Notes under the pieces: generated by a model
The model's database searches: none
What the model was told of the DNA's origin: nothing
What the model saw: the letters and a program-made list of their open reading frames with translations, nothing else
Assembly (NCBI GenBank): GCA_943367755.1
Contig: CALRKB020000005.1
Coordinates: 62,001 to 126,000 of the forward strand
Origin: PCC-6802 sp943367755
Lineage (GTDB): Bacteria > Cyanobacteriota > Cyanobacteriia > Pseudanabaenales > Pseudanabaenaceae
Length of the DNA stretch: 64,000 bases
Direction of reading: 5' to 3'
Shown here: in pieces, positions 36,064 to 44,056 of the stretch
How the letters are laid out: each line of letters opens with the position of its first letter
Numbering within the stretch: the first letter of the stretch is position 1
Made by a program: the position numbers and the translations under genes

Positions 36064-37302
36064 ATGAAAAATAATTCCCAACCTCATCACCTTCTGCTGA
36101 AAGTAGCGATCGCGATCGCGCTCCTTAGCACTTTGGATTCCTCTGCTCTAGCACAAACGACAAATCAATCTCTCTTTAGTAATTCAAAATCTATTCTCCT
36201 ATCTCAAAATAGCGGGGAAGATTTACTGTTACAAGCTGCTGCCCTGTTGAATAAACAGCGCTATCAAGAAGCAAGTGTTGTCTTTGATAAGTTAATCAGC
36301 TTATATCCAAATGTGCCAGAGATTTGGATGGGGCGTGGTGCGGCTCTGGCAGGTGCAAAACGTTATGCTGAGGCGATCGCTTCCTTTGATAAAGCTATTC
36401 AAATTAAGCCCGGTGTAGCTGATGTTTGGTTTGGTCGTGGTGTTGCTCTGGCAGGACTAAATCGCCATCAGGAGGCGATCGCTTCCTTTGATAAAGTGGT
36501 TCAAATTAAGCCTGACTATGCTGAGGCTTGGAATTTGCGTGGCAATGCCCTAATTAATCTCAATCGCTATCAGGATGCCAGTGCTTCCTTTGCTAAAGCT
36601 TTGCAAATCAAGCCTGATTACACTAATGCCTGGGCGGGTTTGAGCAGTTCCTTATCTGCATTGAAGCGTCATCAAGAGTTACTTGCGCTCGGTGACCAGA
36701 TAACTCAAATCAAGCCTGACGTAGCTGGAGCTTGGTACGGACGCGGTAGAGGGTTATATGGACTACGACGTTACGAAGAGGCGATCGCTTCCTTTGATAA
36801 AGCTCTGCAAATCAAGCCTGATGCTTTTGAAATTTGGGCTAGTCAAGGCAAGGCACTACGTCAATTAAAGCGCCCTCAAGAGGCGATCGCTGCTTTTGAT
36901 AAAGCGATTCAACTCAATAGCGATGTGTTTGATGCCTGGTATGGCCGTGGATATGTTTTAGATGACTTGAAGCGTTACGAAGAGGCTCTGCAAAGCTATG
37001 ACAAAGCTTTAAAACTCAACTCTAACGATTCTCCCCTCTGGCATAACCGAGGGATTACCTTAGCGAATCTAAAACGCTACGACGAGGCGATCGCAGCCTA
37101 TGACAAAGCAATTCAAGTAAATGCCTATTTCTCAGATCTGGTCGATTTGACAGCGGCTGATTCCTGGTATGCGCGTGGTTTATCGCTCTATGCGATGCGC
37201 AGATATCAAGATGCGGTACGATCCTTCGATCGGGCGATCGCACTTCGATCGGATTTTACCGATGCGATCAAAGCTCGCAGTGTTACCCAAAAGCAGTTGT
37301 GA
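36064..37302 (+). CDS. secreted TPR-repeat protein (paralog 2)
   Basis: A 412-aa protein with signal peptide (1-31, VAIAIALLSTLDSSALAQ) and about ten TPR repeats with strongly repeated wording (EAIASFDKALQIKPD and variants). It is about two repeats longer than its paralog at 34498. Both end with the same ADSWYARGxxLYAMxRYQ segment. The repeat DNA is similar enough to allow slippage or unequal recombination. It sits 15 nt after the orphan TPR tail, with no separate promoter obvious. Scaffold role inferred; partner unknown. Confidence 0.88.
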   Translation: MKNNSQPHHLLLKVAIAIALLSTLDSSALAQTTNQSLFSNSKSILLSQNSGEDLLLQAAALLNKQRYQEASVVFDKLISLYPNVPEIWMGRGAALAGAKRYAEAIASFDKAIQIKPGVADVWFGRGVALAGLNRHQEAIASFDKVVQIKPDYAEAWNLRGNALINLNRYQDASASFAKALQIKPDYTNAWAGLSSSLSALKRHQELLALGDQITQIKPDVAGAWYGRGRGLYGLRRYEEAIASFDKALQIKPDAFEIWASQGKALRQLKRPQEAIAAFDKAIQLNSDVFDAWYGRGYVLDDLKRYEEALQSYDKALKLNSNDSPLWHNRGITLANLKRYDEAIAAYDKAIQVNAYFSDLVDLTAADSWYARGLSLYAMRRYQDAVRSFDRAIALRSDFTDAIKARSVTQKQL

Positions 37303-37329
37303 TATATTCCAATCGGCCACAAGTAGAAT

Positions 37330-37356
37330 ATTGATTATTAGGCTTGTATAATCAAT
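37330..37356. terminator. hairpin between convergent TPR and RibD-like genes
   Basis: Arms ATTGATTAT (37330-37338) and ATAATCAAT (37348-37356) form a perfect 9-bp stem with a 9-nt loop between two convergent genes. AT-rich and without a long T-run, so a weak bidirectional terminator at best. Confidence 0.4.
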
Positions 37357-37407
37357 TTGAGAATATGTAATCGATTAAACAATTTATCTCCCTAAGACTT
37401 AGGATAA

Positions 37408-38217
37408 CTATGAGATGGCCTGTTTGAGGATTAGATAGCGTAAATACAGCTCATTCTCGTGATGGTAAACCGATCTGAGTTTGAGGCTAAGCAGATTCTC
37501 TGTTCCCATGCCATAGCCCTCGCCAGCAACTGTAGTAGCATTCTCTAATCCACCTACAAGTTTTGGTGATAGGGTAAGAAAAATTTCGTCACACCATCCT
37601 TCCGAAATCAGTGCATAGTTCAGTGATGGGCCTCCTTCGACTAGAAGCCGCTGAATACCAAAATTATTAAACATAACATCCAACATCCGTGCTAAATCGA
37701 TGCCGGGTATATACGGATCGTTGGGTAAGCGGACAACTCGCGCTTTTTCGCTCAAGCTTAGTTCTGCCGAATGCGGTGCTGATGCACCCAGAAATACTAC
37801 GCGCAGATCGCGGCCAGCTAGCCAAAAGCGATGTTCTAGTGGCAGATCGCCGCTATTACTTATTACTATGCCCAAGGGTTGCTGCTTGTCTGGGAAAAAC
37901 TGCGATCGCTCCTCAGCCAAATCATCAGGTACAGTTGGAATAAACGGATCGACTCTAAGTGTGCCACCCCCAACTACGACAGCATCTACCTGGGCACGCA
38001 GTCGTTGCATAAGTTTTCGATCGGACCTCGATCCCAATCCCTCCAGTCCTCCTGGACTAGTGGTAGCCTTACCATCAACACTAGAGACCATGTTAAAAAC
38101 TACATAAGGTCTGTGCCAGGTGCGATCGCGATGCATAAATGTAACACCTGTAGTTGGGAAAGCTAACTCTCCATAGGAATAAACGTTCTCGAATGCAGAA
38201 TAGAGGCGATCGAACAT
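37408..38217 (-). CDS. RibD C-terminal-like pyrimidine reductase family protein
   Basis: About 269 aa from the ATG at 38217 (a TTG two codons upstream is less likely). The fold is DHFR-like RibD_C: RPYVVFNMVSSVDGKATTSP at the start, VDAVVVGGGTLRVDP (NADPH-binding loop), then LLVEGGPSLNYALISEGWCD and DEIFLTLSPKLVGG. The deaminase half of bifunctional RibD is absent, so it acts alone as a reductase. It could serve riboflavin synthesis (5-amino-6-ribosylamino-uracil phosphate reduction) or a related pteridine step. It is a single gene, convergent with the TPR gene. Confidence 0.83.
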   Translation of the reverse strand: MFDRLYSAFENVYSYGELAFPTTGVTFMHRDRTWHRPYVVFNMVSSVDGKATTSPGGLEGLGSRSDRKLMQRLRAQVDAVVVGGGTLRVDPFIPTVPDDLAEERSQFFPDKQQPLGIVISNSGDLPLEHRFWLAGRDLRVVFLGASAPHSAELSLSEKARVVRLPNDPYIPGIDLARMLDVMFNNFGIQRLLVEGGPSLNYALISEGWCDEIFLTLSPKLVGGLENATTVAGEGYGMGTENLLSLKLRSVYHHENELYLRYLILKQAIS

Positions 38218-38401
38218 ATGCAATTATCAGTTATCAGTTATCAATTACTGTAGGGATAAGTTTAGCGGCAGCATTTGTTTATTACAAAAATACTTGGACA
38301 AAACTTGACCTACATCTGATGAATAGCTGTATTTTATTCACCATTCGTTAAGCAAACAATGCTAATCTTAAAACGACATTAAGTTTTATTGCCAAATTCC
38401 T

Positions 38402-40111
38402 ATGCTGCGTCTTGAACACATCAAGAAAATCTACCCCACAGGCGAAGTACTGAAAGACGTGAACTGGGAAGTTAAGCCAGGCGATCGCATTGGTTTAGTG
38501 GGTGTAAATGGTGCTGGCAAATCTACACAACTCAAAATTATTGCGGGGGAGGTTGAACCAACTGATGGTCAGATCGTTAAACCCTCTAGCCTCAAGATTG
38601 CCTATCTCACGCAGGAGTTCGAAGTCGATCCGCAGCGTACTGTAAAAGCAGAATTCTGGGCAGTATTTCATGAGGCTAACCAGATCCAGGCAGAGTTAGC
38701 GATCGTTAATCACAAGCTAGAGAATCTTAAGCCTGGGGATGATTTTGAGAAATTGCTCAAGCAGATGGATAGATTGCAAAGGCAGTTTGAAGCACTGAAT
38801 GGCTATGAATTAGAAAGCCGCATCGATAAGATTTTACCTGAACTAGGATTTCAGATTGTTGATGGCGATCGCACTGTGGATCAGTTTAGCGGTGGCTGGC
38901 AGATGCGCATGAGTTTGGGAAAGATTTTGTTGCAAGCACCCGATCTATTACTGCTGGACGAACCGACTAACCATTTAGACTTAGAAACCATTGAGTGGTT
39001 AGAAACCTATCTCAAGGGTCTAAAGACCCCCATGGTAATTGTTTCCCATGATCGTCAGTTTCTTGATCGTCTTTGCACGCAGATTGTAGAAACTGAGCGC
39101 GGCGTATCCCAAACCTATTTAGGCAACTATTCCTCCTATCTTACTCAGAAGGAAGAGGCAAGGGAAGCCCAGCTTGGTGCCTTCGAGCGTCAGCAAAAAT
39201 ATCTAGAGAAACAACAAGTATTTGTAGAGAGATTCCGCGCTAGTGCTACCCGCAGCACACAGGCCAAAAGCCGCGAGAAACTACTCGATAAAATCGAACG
39301 GATTGAAGCTCCAGAGGGCAGTGCCCGTACTTTAAAATTTCGCTTTCCCCCTGCCAGCCGCAGCGGACGGGTTGTAGTAGAGATTAAAGACCTTACCCAT
39401 GCCTATGGCGACCAAATTCTATTTCTAGGTGCGAATCTGCTGATCGAAAAAGGCGATCGCATTGCATTTGTTGGCCCAAATGGCGCGGGTAAATCGACCT
39501 TACTGAAGATGATTGTGGGGCAAGAACCTTACAACGAAGGCGAAATAACGCTCGGGCACAATGTTTTACCTGGCTATTTCGAGCAAAACCAGGCGGAAGC
39601 TTTAGACCTGCACAAAACTGTGCTGGCGACCATTCACGATGACTTTCCCAAAATGAAAGCAGAAGAAGTGCGCGGCCTGTTAGGCAAATTTCTGTTCAGC
39701 GGTGATGCCGTATTTAAGAATGTTGCAGATATCAGTGGTGGTGAAAAAGCACGTCTGGCACTCGCAAAAATGCTACTGCACCCGGTGAATTTCCTCATTT
39801 TGGATGAGCCGACGAATCACCTTGATATCCCAGCTAAAGAGATGCTCGAAGAGGCTCTCAAAGAATACGAAGGGACAGTGACAATTGTATCCCACGATCG
39901 CTACTTTATCTCACAAGTGGCTAACAAGATTGTCGAGGTGCGTGATGGTGAACTACGGATGTATGCTGGTGACTATGCCTACTATCTCGAAAAACTAGAT
40001 GAAGAGAAGCGCGAGGCAGAGCATGCCGCAGCCATGGCAGCCAAAGCTGCTAAAGAGGCAGCCAAACGTGCGAAAGAAAAAGAGAAGCAAAAGGAGAAAG
40101 CAAAGCGCTAG
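38402..40111 (+). CDS. ABC-F family ATP-binding protein
   Basis: A 569-aa soluble protein with two ABC domains. Domain 1 has Walker A GVNGAGKST, signature FSGGWQMRMSLGKILL and Walker B LLLLDEPTNHLDLETIEWLE; a charged linker follows. Domain 2 has GPNGAGKST, ISGGEKARLALAKMLL and FLILDEPTNHLDIPAKEML. The Lys/Ala/Glu-rich C-terminus (about 540-569) is like that of YdiF/Uup relatives. ABC-F proteins act on ribosomes rather than transport. No membrane partner is nearby. The upstream 178 nt contain short ATCAGTT repeats at 38223-38245 but no evident operator. Confidence 0.93.
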   Translation: MLRLEHIKKIYPTGEVLKDVNWEVKPGDRIGLVGVNGAGKSTQLKIIAGEVEPTDGQIVKPSSLKIAYLTQEFEVDPQRTVKAEFWAVFHEANQIQAELAIVNHKLENLKPGDDFEKLLKQMDRLQRQFEALNGYELESRIDKILPELGFQIVDGDRTVDQFSGGWQMRMSLGKILLQAPDLLLLDEPTNHLDLETIEWLETYLKGLKTPMVIVSHDRQFLDRLCTQIVETERGVSQTYLGNYSSYLTQKEEAREAQLGAFERQQKYLEKQQVFVERFRASATRSTQAKSREKLLDKIERIEAPEGSARTLKFRFPPASRSGRVVVEIKDLTHAYGDQILFLGANLLIEKGDRIAFVGPNGAGKSTLLKMIVGQEPYNEGEITLGHNVLPGYFEQNQAEALDLHKTVLATIHDDFPKMKAEEVRGLLGKFLFSGDAVFKNVADISGGEKARLALAKMLLHPVNFLILDEPTNHLDIPAKEMLEEALKEYEGTVTIVSHDRYFISQVANKIVEVRDGELRMYAGDYAYYLEKLDEEKREAEHAAAMAAKAAKEAAKRAKEKEKQKEKAKR

Positions 40112-40161
40112 AATTCCTGATAGTTCTCACCAAAAAACATTTGGGATCTGCACCCAATGTA

Positions 40162-40263
40162 TTGAGTAGTTTGGTCATATTTAGCTGACTTCCATCCAGG
40201 CGATACATTTCTGCATTTCTTGTCGCATGGTATCGCGATCGCGCTGGATAGCGGTGATCGTGT
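40162..40263 (-). pseudogene. orphan copy of the MBL gene 3' end plus next gene start
   Basis: About 102 bp matching 41067-41167. On the minus strand it reads RDRDTMRQEMQKCIAWMEVS-stop, the C-terminus of the MBL protein, followed by ATG for MTKLLN, the start of the next gene. A single extra base upstream (CCAGCGCG versus CATAGCG) shifts the frame. It has no gene body and lies 14 nt beyond the retropepsin gene. Confidence 0.85.
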
Positions 40264-40276
40264 ACGATAGGCAGAA

Positions 40277-40678
40277 CTAAAAAATTGTGTAGGTGAGGCC
40301 AGGGCCATTAAGCTCCAGTACAAAAAGGTTGAGTAAATCGCGTCCGATCAAAATTACACCTCCAAGATCCTCGCTAGAACATCCACGCACCCTCACTACT
40401 TTGAGAACAAAACGATCAAACTTCAGTCCAACAAAGTACGGGACAACTACTGTGGAACCTTTAGCCGTCCCGCTAACCGTTTCCCTTGCCCCTGCAATGG
40501 TTGCTTTAACCCGAATTAGGAACTCGAAGGGAACTAAAGTGCAATCTGCTCCAGAGTCAAGAAAAGCAGTACATCCCAGCGCGATCGGTGGGTTATCTCC
40601 AGGGGTAGCTAATTGCACCTGGAGCAATGGGGCAGCAGGAATTTCTGTACCTAGAGATGTGTAAGCATAAGATCCCAT
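40277..40678 (-). CDS. retropepsin-like aspartic protease family protein
   Basis: A 133-aa single-domain protein of the clan AA type. The active-site motif is FLDSGADCTLVP (Asp41-Ser-Gly), and the second signature is VILIGRDLLNLF (108-119) near the flap-to-C-term region; the order and spacing match retroviral-like proteases that work as dimers. No signal peptide or membrane segment. It is 9 nt downstream of the gene at 40688 and both lie between copies of a 100-bp repeat. Similar small proteases are scattered in cyanobacteria with unknown substrates; the upstream partner is a candidate substrate or regulator. Confidence 0.75.
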   Translation of the reverse strand: MGSYAYTSLGTEIPAAPLLQVQLATPGDNPPIALGCTAFLDSGADCTLVPFEFLIRVKATIAGARETVSGTAKGSTVVVPYFVGLKFDRFVLKVVRVRGCSSEDLGGVILIGRDLLNLFVLELNGPGLTYTIF

Positions 40679-40687
40679 CTAGAAGCC

Positions 40688-41083
40688 TCAAGCAGAAACG
40701 TTAGGTGGAGCAAAGCCTCGAATGCTCAATCTTGGCTCGACAGGGACAATTTTTTTGACAAATAATGGCTTTAGTCCCCTTGCCGCATAAGTCCGTAAAA
40801 CTAAAGTAGCCTCATCCTTGTCAGCATCCAACACCTGCCCATCTTCAAATAAAACATATAGCCCTGCATACTGACACAGTAAATCGTCTTTCTTCTGAGT
40901 AAAGATCTGTGATTGATATTCCATGTAGGCAAGGGTTTCAGTATCTGGACATTCTTGTATCTCTATAGTGTCGGTGGATTGACGAGTAGCTATCTCGCGT
41001 AAGATAGTAGTCGCGATCGCATCTTGCTCCACTTCTGGCAGGCTAGAAGCAAGGTCAAAAGCTTCGTTGAGTAGTTTGGTCAT
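40688..41083 (-). CDS. hypothetical protein with DUF5678-like C-terminus, partner of retropepsin
   Basis: A 131-aa protein. The start at 41083 is fixed by GGAGGTGA 7 nt upstream, which lies inside the MBL gene end. The N-terminal helix pair (MTKLLNEAFDLASSLPEVEQ, then DAIATTILREIATR) looks like the head of small antitoxins. The C-terminal part (LLCQYAGLYVLFEDGQVLDA, then DKDEATLVLR) resembles DUF5678, a small beta-rich domain often found beside retropepsin-like genes. No catalytic residues are evident. Its gene begins 3 nt after the MBL stop and ends 9 nt before the protease gene, so all three form one transcription unit. Confidence 0.65.
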   Translation of the reverse strand: MTKLLNEAFDLASSLPEVEQDAIATTILREIATRQSTDTIEIQECPDTETLAYMEYQSQIFTQKKDDLLCQYAGLYVLFEDGQVLDADKDEATLVLRTYAARGLKPLFVKKIVPVEPRLSIRGFAPPNVSA

Positions 41084-41167
41084 ATTTAGTTCACCTCCAT
41101 CCAGGCGATACATTTTTGCATTTCTTGTCGCATGGTGTCGCGATCGCTATGATAGCGGCGACCGTGT
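41067..41167. repeat. direct repeat at MBL/partner junction (intact copy)
   Basis: Intact counterpart of 40162-40263, offset about 905 bp. It covers the last ~27 codons of the MBL gene and the first codons of the partner gene. The two copies bracket the partner-retropepsin pair. Confidence 0.85.
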
Positions 41168-41958
41168 CCTGGCAATACCCACTCAAAATCATAGCGAGCT
41201 AATTTTCGCATTGACTCAGTTGTGGCTGGCCAGGAGTACCAGTTCGCAGACCTGAACGCAATCAATTGATTTAATCTTGCCGACCAAGCCAGGTGATCGC
41301 CAGAAAAGAGAAATTTATTTTGATAGAGCAAAACCGTATGGCCTTTAGTATGTCCCGGCACGGTAATAATCAGCAAGTCTGGAGCCAATTGCAAAGGTTC
41401 TATTCCCGTAATTGGCATCTCAATATTGCGAGTACCAGCGTTGATTTCGTCTTCGTGCAAAATGCGATCGCAACCAAAGCGATCGCGAAATTTCTGATGA
41501 TCGGCCACGTCATCGCGATGGGTGAGATACATGTAACGAATGCCCCCCATATTCTCTAGTTGACTCACCAGTGGTGGCGCAAAGCGCGGCGAGTCCACCA
41601 GAATATTACCTTCTGGTCTTTGAATAAAATAACTAGCTGCTCCAAAGGAATTTTCGGCATGGAAGCCACAGTGATAGATATTATCTGCGACAGGAATTGG
41701 GAAGCTCTGTTGCACTGAGACAATATCTCGTGGTTTTTCCACAGTGCCAATTGAAGCCGTGGGACAAGCAAGGAGAGCCTGCATAGCCTTTAGTCTTTCG
41801 GTCTCATTTTGAGGTTGATGGTAAACCGCCGATTGTCCATCTGCGTAATCGAATACCTCAGGAGCCATCCAGCGACAGGTATCGCAGTCGATGCAAGTAC
41901 TGTCGACATAGAGATCGCCACTAATATTCTGCGATCGCCGTTGTTGTAATTTAGCCAT
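41086..41958 (-). CDS. ferredoxin-like domain fused to MBL-fold hydrolase
   Basis: A 290-aa protein. Residues 10-70 form a small ferredoxin-like domain with CIDCDTCRWMAPEVF and a later Cys in LLACPTA, which may bind one Fe-S cluster. The rest is a metallo-beta-lactamase fold: THRDDVADH in place of the usual HxHxDH, PGHTKGHTV, FSGDHLAW and LPGHGRRYH. The family is known in cyanobacteria and plants; the fusion suggests a redox-linked hydrolase, with substrate unproven. The second His of the metal motif is Asp, so the metal site is atypical. First gene of an apparent three-gene unit with the DUF5678-like and retropepsin genes. Confidence 0.85.
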   Translation of the reverse strand: MAKLQQRRSQNISGDLYVDSTCIDCDTCRWMAPEVFDYADGQSAVYHQPQNETERLKAMQALLACPTASIGTVEKPRDIVSVQQSFPIPVADNIYHCGFHAENSFGAASYFIQRPEGNILVDSPRFAPPLVSQLENMGGIRYMYLTHRDDVADHQKFRDRFGCDRILHEDEINAGTRNIEMPITGIEPLQLAPDLLIITVPGHTKGHTVLLYQNKFLFSGDHLAWSARLNQLIAFRSANWYSWPATTESMRKLARYDFEWVLPGHGRRYHSDRDTMRQEMQKCIAWMEVN

Positions 41959-42066
41959 TTTTTATATGCGCCTACGACTGCCAAACCAATGCTTTCATGT
42001 CGATCGCTATTTTACTGTAAGGGCAAACCTGAGTGTTTACCCTGTTTTGGGCTCAAGTAAAAACCG

Positions 42067-42972
42067 CTATTTGATATTAGAGACATTTGGCACAAAGTTC
42101 TGCAATCCAATGGGAGGACGAATATAGTCTACTTCTTCCTGTCGCGGTGGTAGCTCCATTGGTGCGGGTGTCAAATCTTCATAAGGGATGAGGCTGAGGA
42201 AATGGGTAATACAGTTGAGACGCGCTTTCTTCTTATCATCGGCATCAACTACATGCCAGGGTGACAGTCTGGTATCTGTGGAATCAAACATATCATCCTT
42301 AGCCCTGGAATATTCCACCCATTTGGTTCGAGCTTGCAGATCCATAGGGCTGAGCTTCCATCGCTTGGTCGGATTGTCGATACGTTCCTGGAAGCGCTTT
42401 TCCTGCTCTTCATCGCTGACTGAAAACCAGTACTTAATCAAGATAATGCCCGATCGCTGTAGCATCGACTCAAACTGAGGGCAGGAGCGAAAAAATTCTA
42501 CATACTCCTCATGGGTGCAAAAGCCCATCACTCTCTCAACTCCAGCACGGTTGTACCAACTGCGATCGAACAGTACGATCTCGCCTGCGGAGGGTAGGTG
42601 AGCGGCATAGCGCTGGAAGTACCACTGCGTTTTCTCGCGCTCGGTAGGTACGCCCAAGGCTACAACCCTACAGATACGTGGATTCAGGCATTCAGTAATG
42701 CGTTTAATCACGCCACCTTTGCCAGCGGCATCTCGTCCCTCAAAAATCACAACAATTTTTAAACCTTGATGCTTCACCCATTCCTGCAACTTAACTAACT
42801 CAATATGCAGGCGGGCTAGCTCTTGCTCGTAGAATTTCTTGCTGAGTTTCTTAGTTGTAGCTGGGTTTATAGCCCCTACCTGATTACCTTTACTACTCTT
42901 ATCCTTCTGCACCTTCATAACCAGGACATCTTTATGTCCGTCAGTATGCCCGTTTTTCCCTTTCTTTGCCAT
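42067..42972 (-). CDS. ppk2: polyphosphate kinase 2
   Basis: About 301 aa from the ATG at 42972 (a TTG 12 codons earlier is less likely). It has a PPK2 catalytic domain with Walker A EGRDAAGKGGVIKRI, FDRSWYNRAGVERVMGFC (Walker B and lid region) and RWKLSPMDLQARTKW. PPK2 enzymes transfer phosphate between polyphosphate and nucleotides, mainly forming NTPs from polyphosphate. The basic N-terminal ~45 residues (MAKKGKNGHTDG, KDKSSKGN) look disordered. A single-domain enzyme of normal length; single gene between the MBL fusion and prmC. Confidence 0.93.
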   Translation of the reverse strand: MAKKGKNGHTDGHKDVLVMKVQKDKSSKGNQVGAINPATTKKLSKKFYEQELARLHIELVKLQEWVKHQGLKIVVIFEGRDAAGKGGVIKRITECLNPRICRVVALGVPTEREKTQWYFQRYAAHLPSAGEIVLFDRSWYNRAGVERVMGFCTHEEYVEFFRSCPQFESMLQRSGIILIKYWFSVSDEEQEKRFQERIDNPTKRWKLSPMDLQARTKWVEYSRAKDDMFDSTDTRLSPWHVVDADDKKKARLNCITHFLSLIPYEDLTPAPMELPPRQEEVDYIRPPIGLQNFVPNVSNIK

Positions 42973-43120
42973 ACTTGCCCCTGCCTTAACTATTGAATAC
43001 CACCTCAATTGTAAGTAGCACTAACCACTTGGTCTGCATTTGTTTACACTATTTTCCCGATCTGGAATCGTTGGCGGACTGCCAGATGGTGCGGATAAGC
43101 TGTCTGCAAATCAAATCAAA

Positions 43121-43996
43121 TCAGATGGGATTGTAAATAGCTGCAACAAATCGCTCAATTCCAGCACGATCGCAATGAATCTGAATTCGATCGTAGCACT
43201 TCATCTCCATAAGCATATTTACAACAATTGGCGCTTGACCGATCGCCAATTCCACAACCCAATATCCTCCTGTCATCAGATATAAGGGAGCAGTAGTAAT
43301 GAGATGTCTCACTGCATCCAGGCCATCAATCCCACCATCTAGGGCAAGGTGCGGTTCGCAATCTCTGACCTCTGGTTGCAGGTGCTCGATCTCTTTTGTT
43401 GGAATGTAGGGAGGATTAGATACCATGCCTGTAATTTTCCTCTTAAGTGCTGCTAGCGGCTCAAACCAATTGCCGTGATAAAACTTAACTCTGTTCTCTA
43501 GTCCGCATCTCTGAGCATTTTGCTGCGCGATCGCCAACGACTCCACACTGCGATCGACGGCATGAATATTGGCATCGGGTAAAGCTTGGGCTAAACCAAG
43601 TGCGATCGCGCCACTACCCGTACCCAAATCGACCCACTCACCCGATTTAATTTGATTGTGATCGCAGTAATCCTGCACCAGATCGATTAATAGCTCCGTT
43701 TCAGGGCGTGGAATCAGTACTGCTGGAGAAACGAGTAATTCCAAATCTCGCCAGGTAGTTGCACCCGCCAGGTACTGCACGGGCAGGCGATCGCGCAGTC
43801 GCTGTTGCCACAGGCGATCTAGCTTTTGCAGTACGGATGGCTCAAGATTCACGCGTTTCAGGCGTAAAGACAGTTTATCAATGCCAGCCACGCGTTCCAG
43901 CAACCACTCTAGTTCGACGGTCGGAATTTTAGCTGAGATTGCCTCTTGGCGAGAGCGATCGTACCATTCCCAAAACTTCAGAAACGATTTTGTCAT
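43121..43996 (-). CDS. prmC: peptide chain release factor N5-glutamine methyltransferase
   Basis: A 291-aa PrmC/HemK: helical N-terminal domain (1-85, ending VQYLAGATTWRDLELLV), then the methyltransferase with PRPETELLID, DLGTGSGAIALGLAQALPDA and the NPPYIP active site that holds glutamine. It methylates the GGQ glutamine of release factors RF1/RF2. A GAGAGG-like signal precedes the ATG. It is divergent from the DUF3598 gene, leaving a 60-nt gap. Confidence 0.93.
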   Translation of the reverse strand: MTKSFLKFWEWYDRSRQEAISAKIPTVELEWLLERVAGIDKLSLRLKRVNLEPSVLQKLDRLWQQRLRDRLPVQYLAGATTWRDLELLVSPAVLIPRPETELLIDLVQDYCDHNQIKSGEWVDLGTGSGAIALGLAQALPDANIHAVDRSVESLAIAQQNAQRCGLENRVKFYHGNWFEPLAALKRKITGMVSNPPYIPTKEIEHLQPEVRDCEPHLALDGGIDGLDAVRHLITTAPLYLMTGGYWVVELAIGQAPIVVNMLMEMKCYDRIQIHCDRAGIERFVAAIYNPI

Positions 43997-44056
43997 CGAG
44001 AGCCTCTATCCGGCTTGGCAGTAAAATTAAATTGTTCACTCAGATACAGAAATCCC

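Noticed and set aside
36064..37302. Repeated DNA words in the TPR genes
   Set aside because: They reflect the 34-residue protein repeat, not a separate DNA element.
40293..40664. Plus-strand open frame opposite the retropepsin gene
   Set aside because: Antisense shadow; the minus strand has clear protease motifs and coupled genes.
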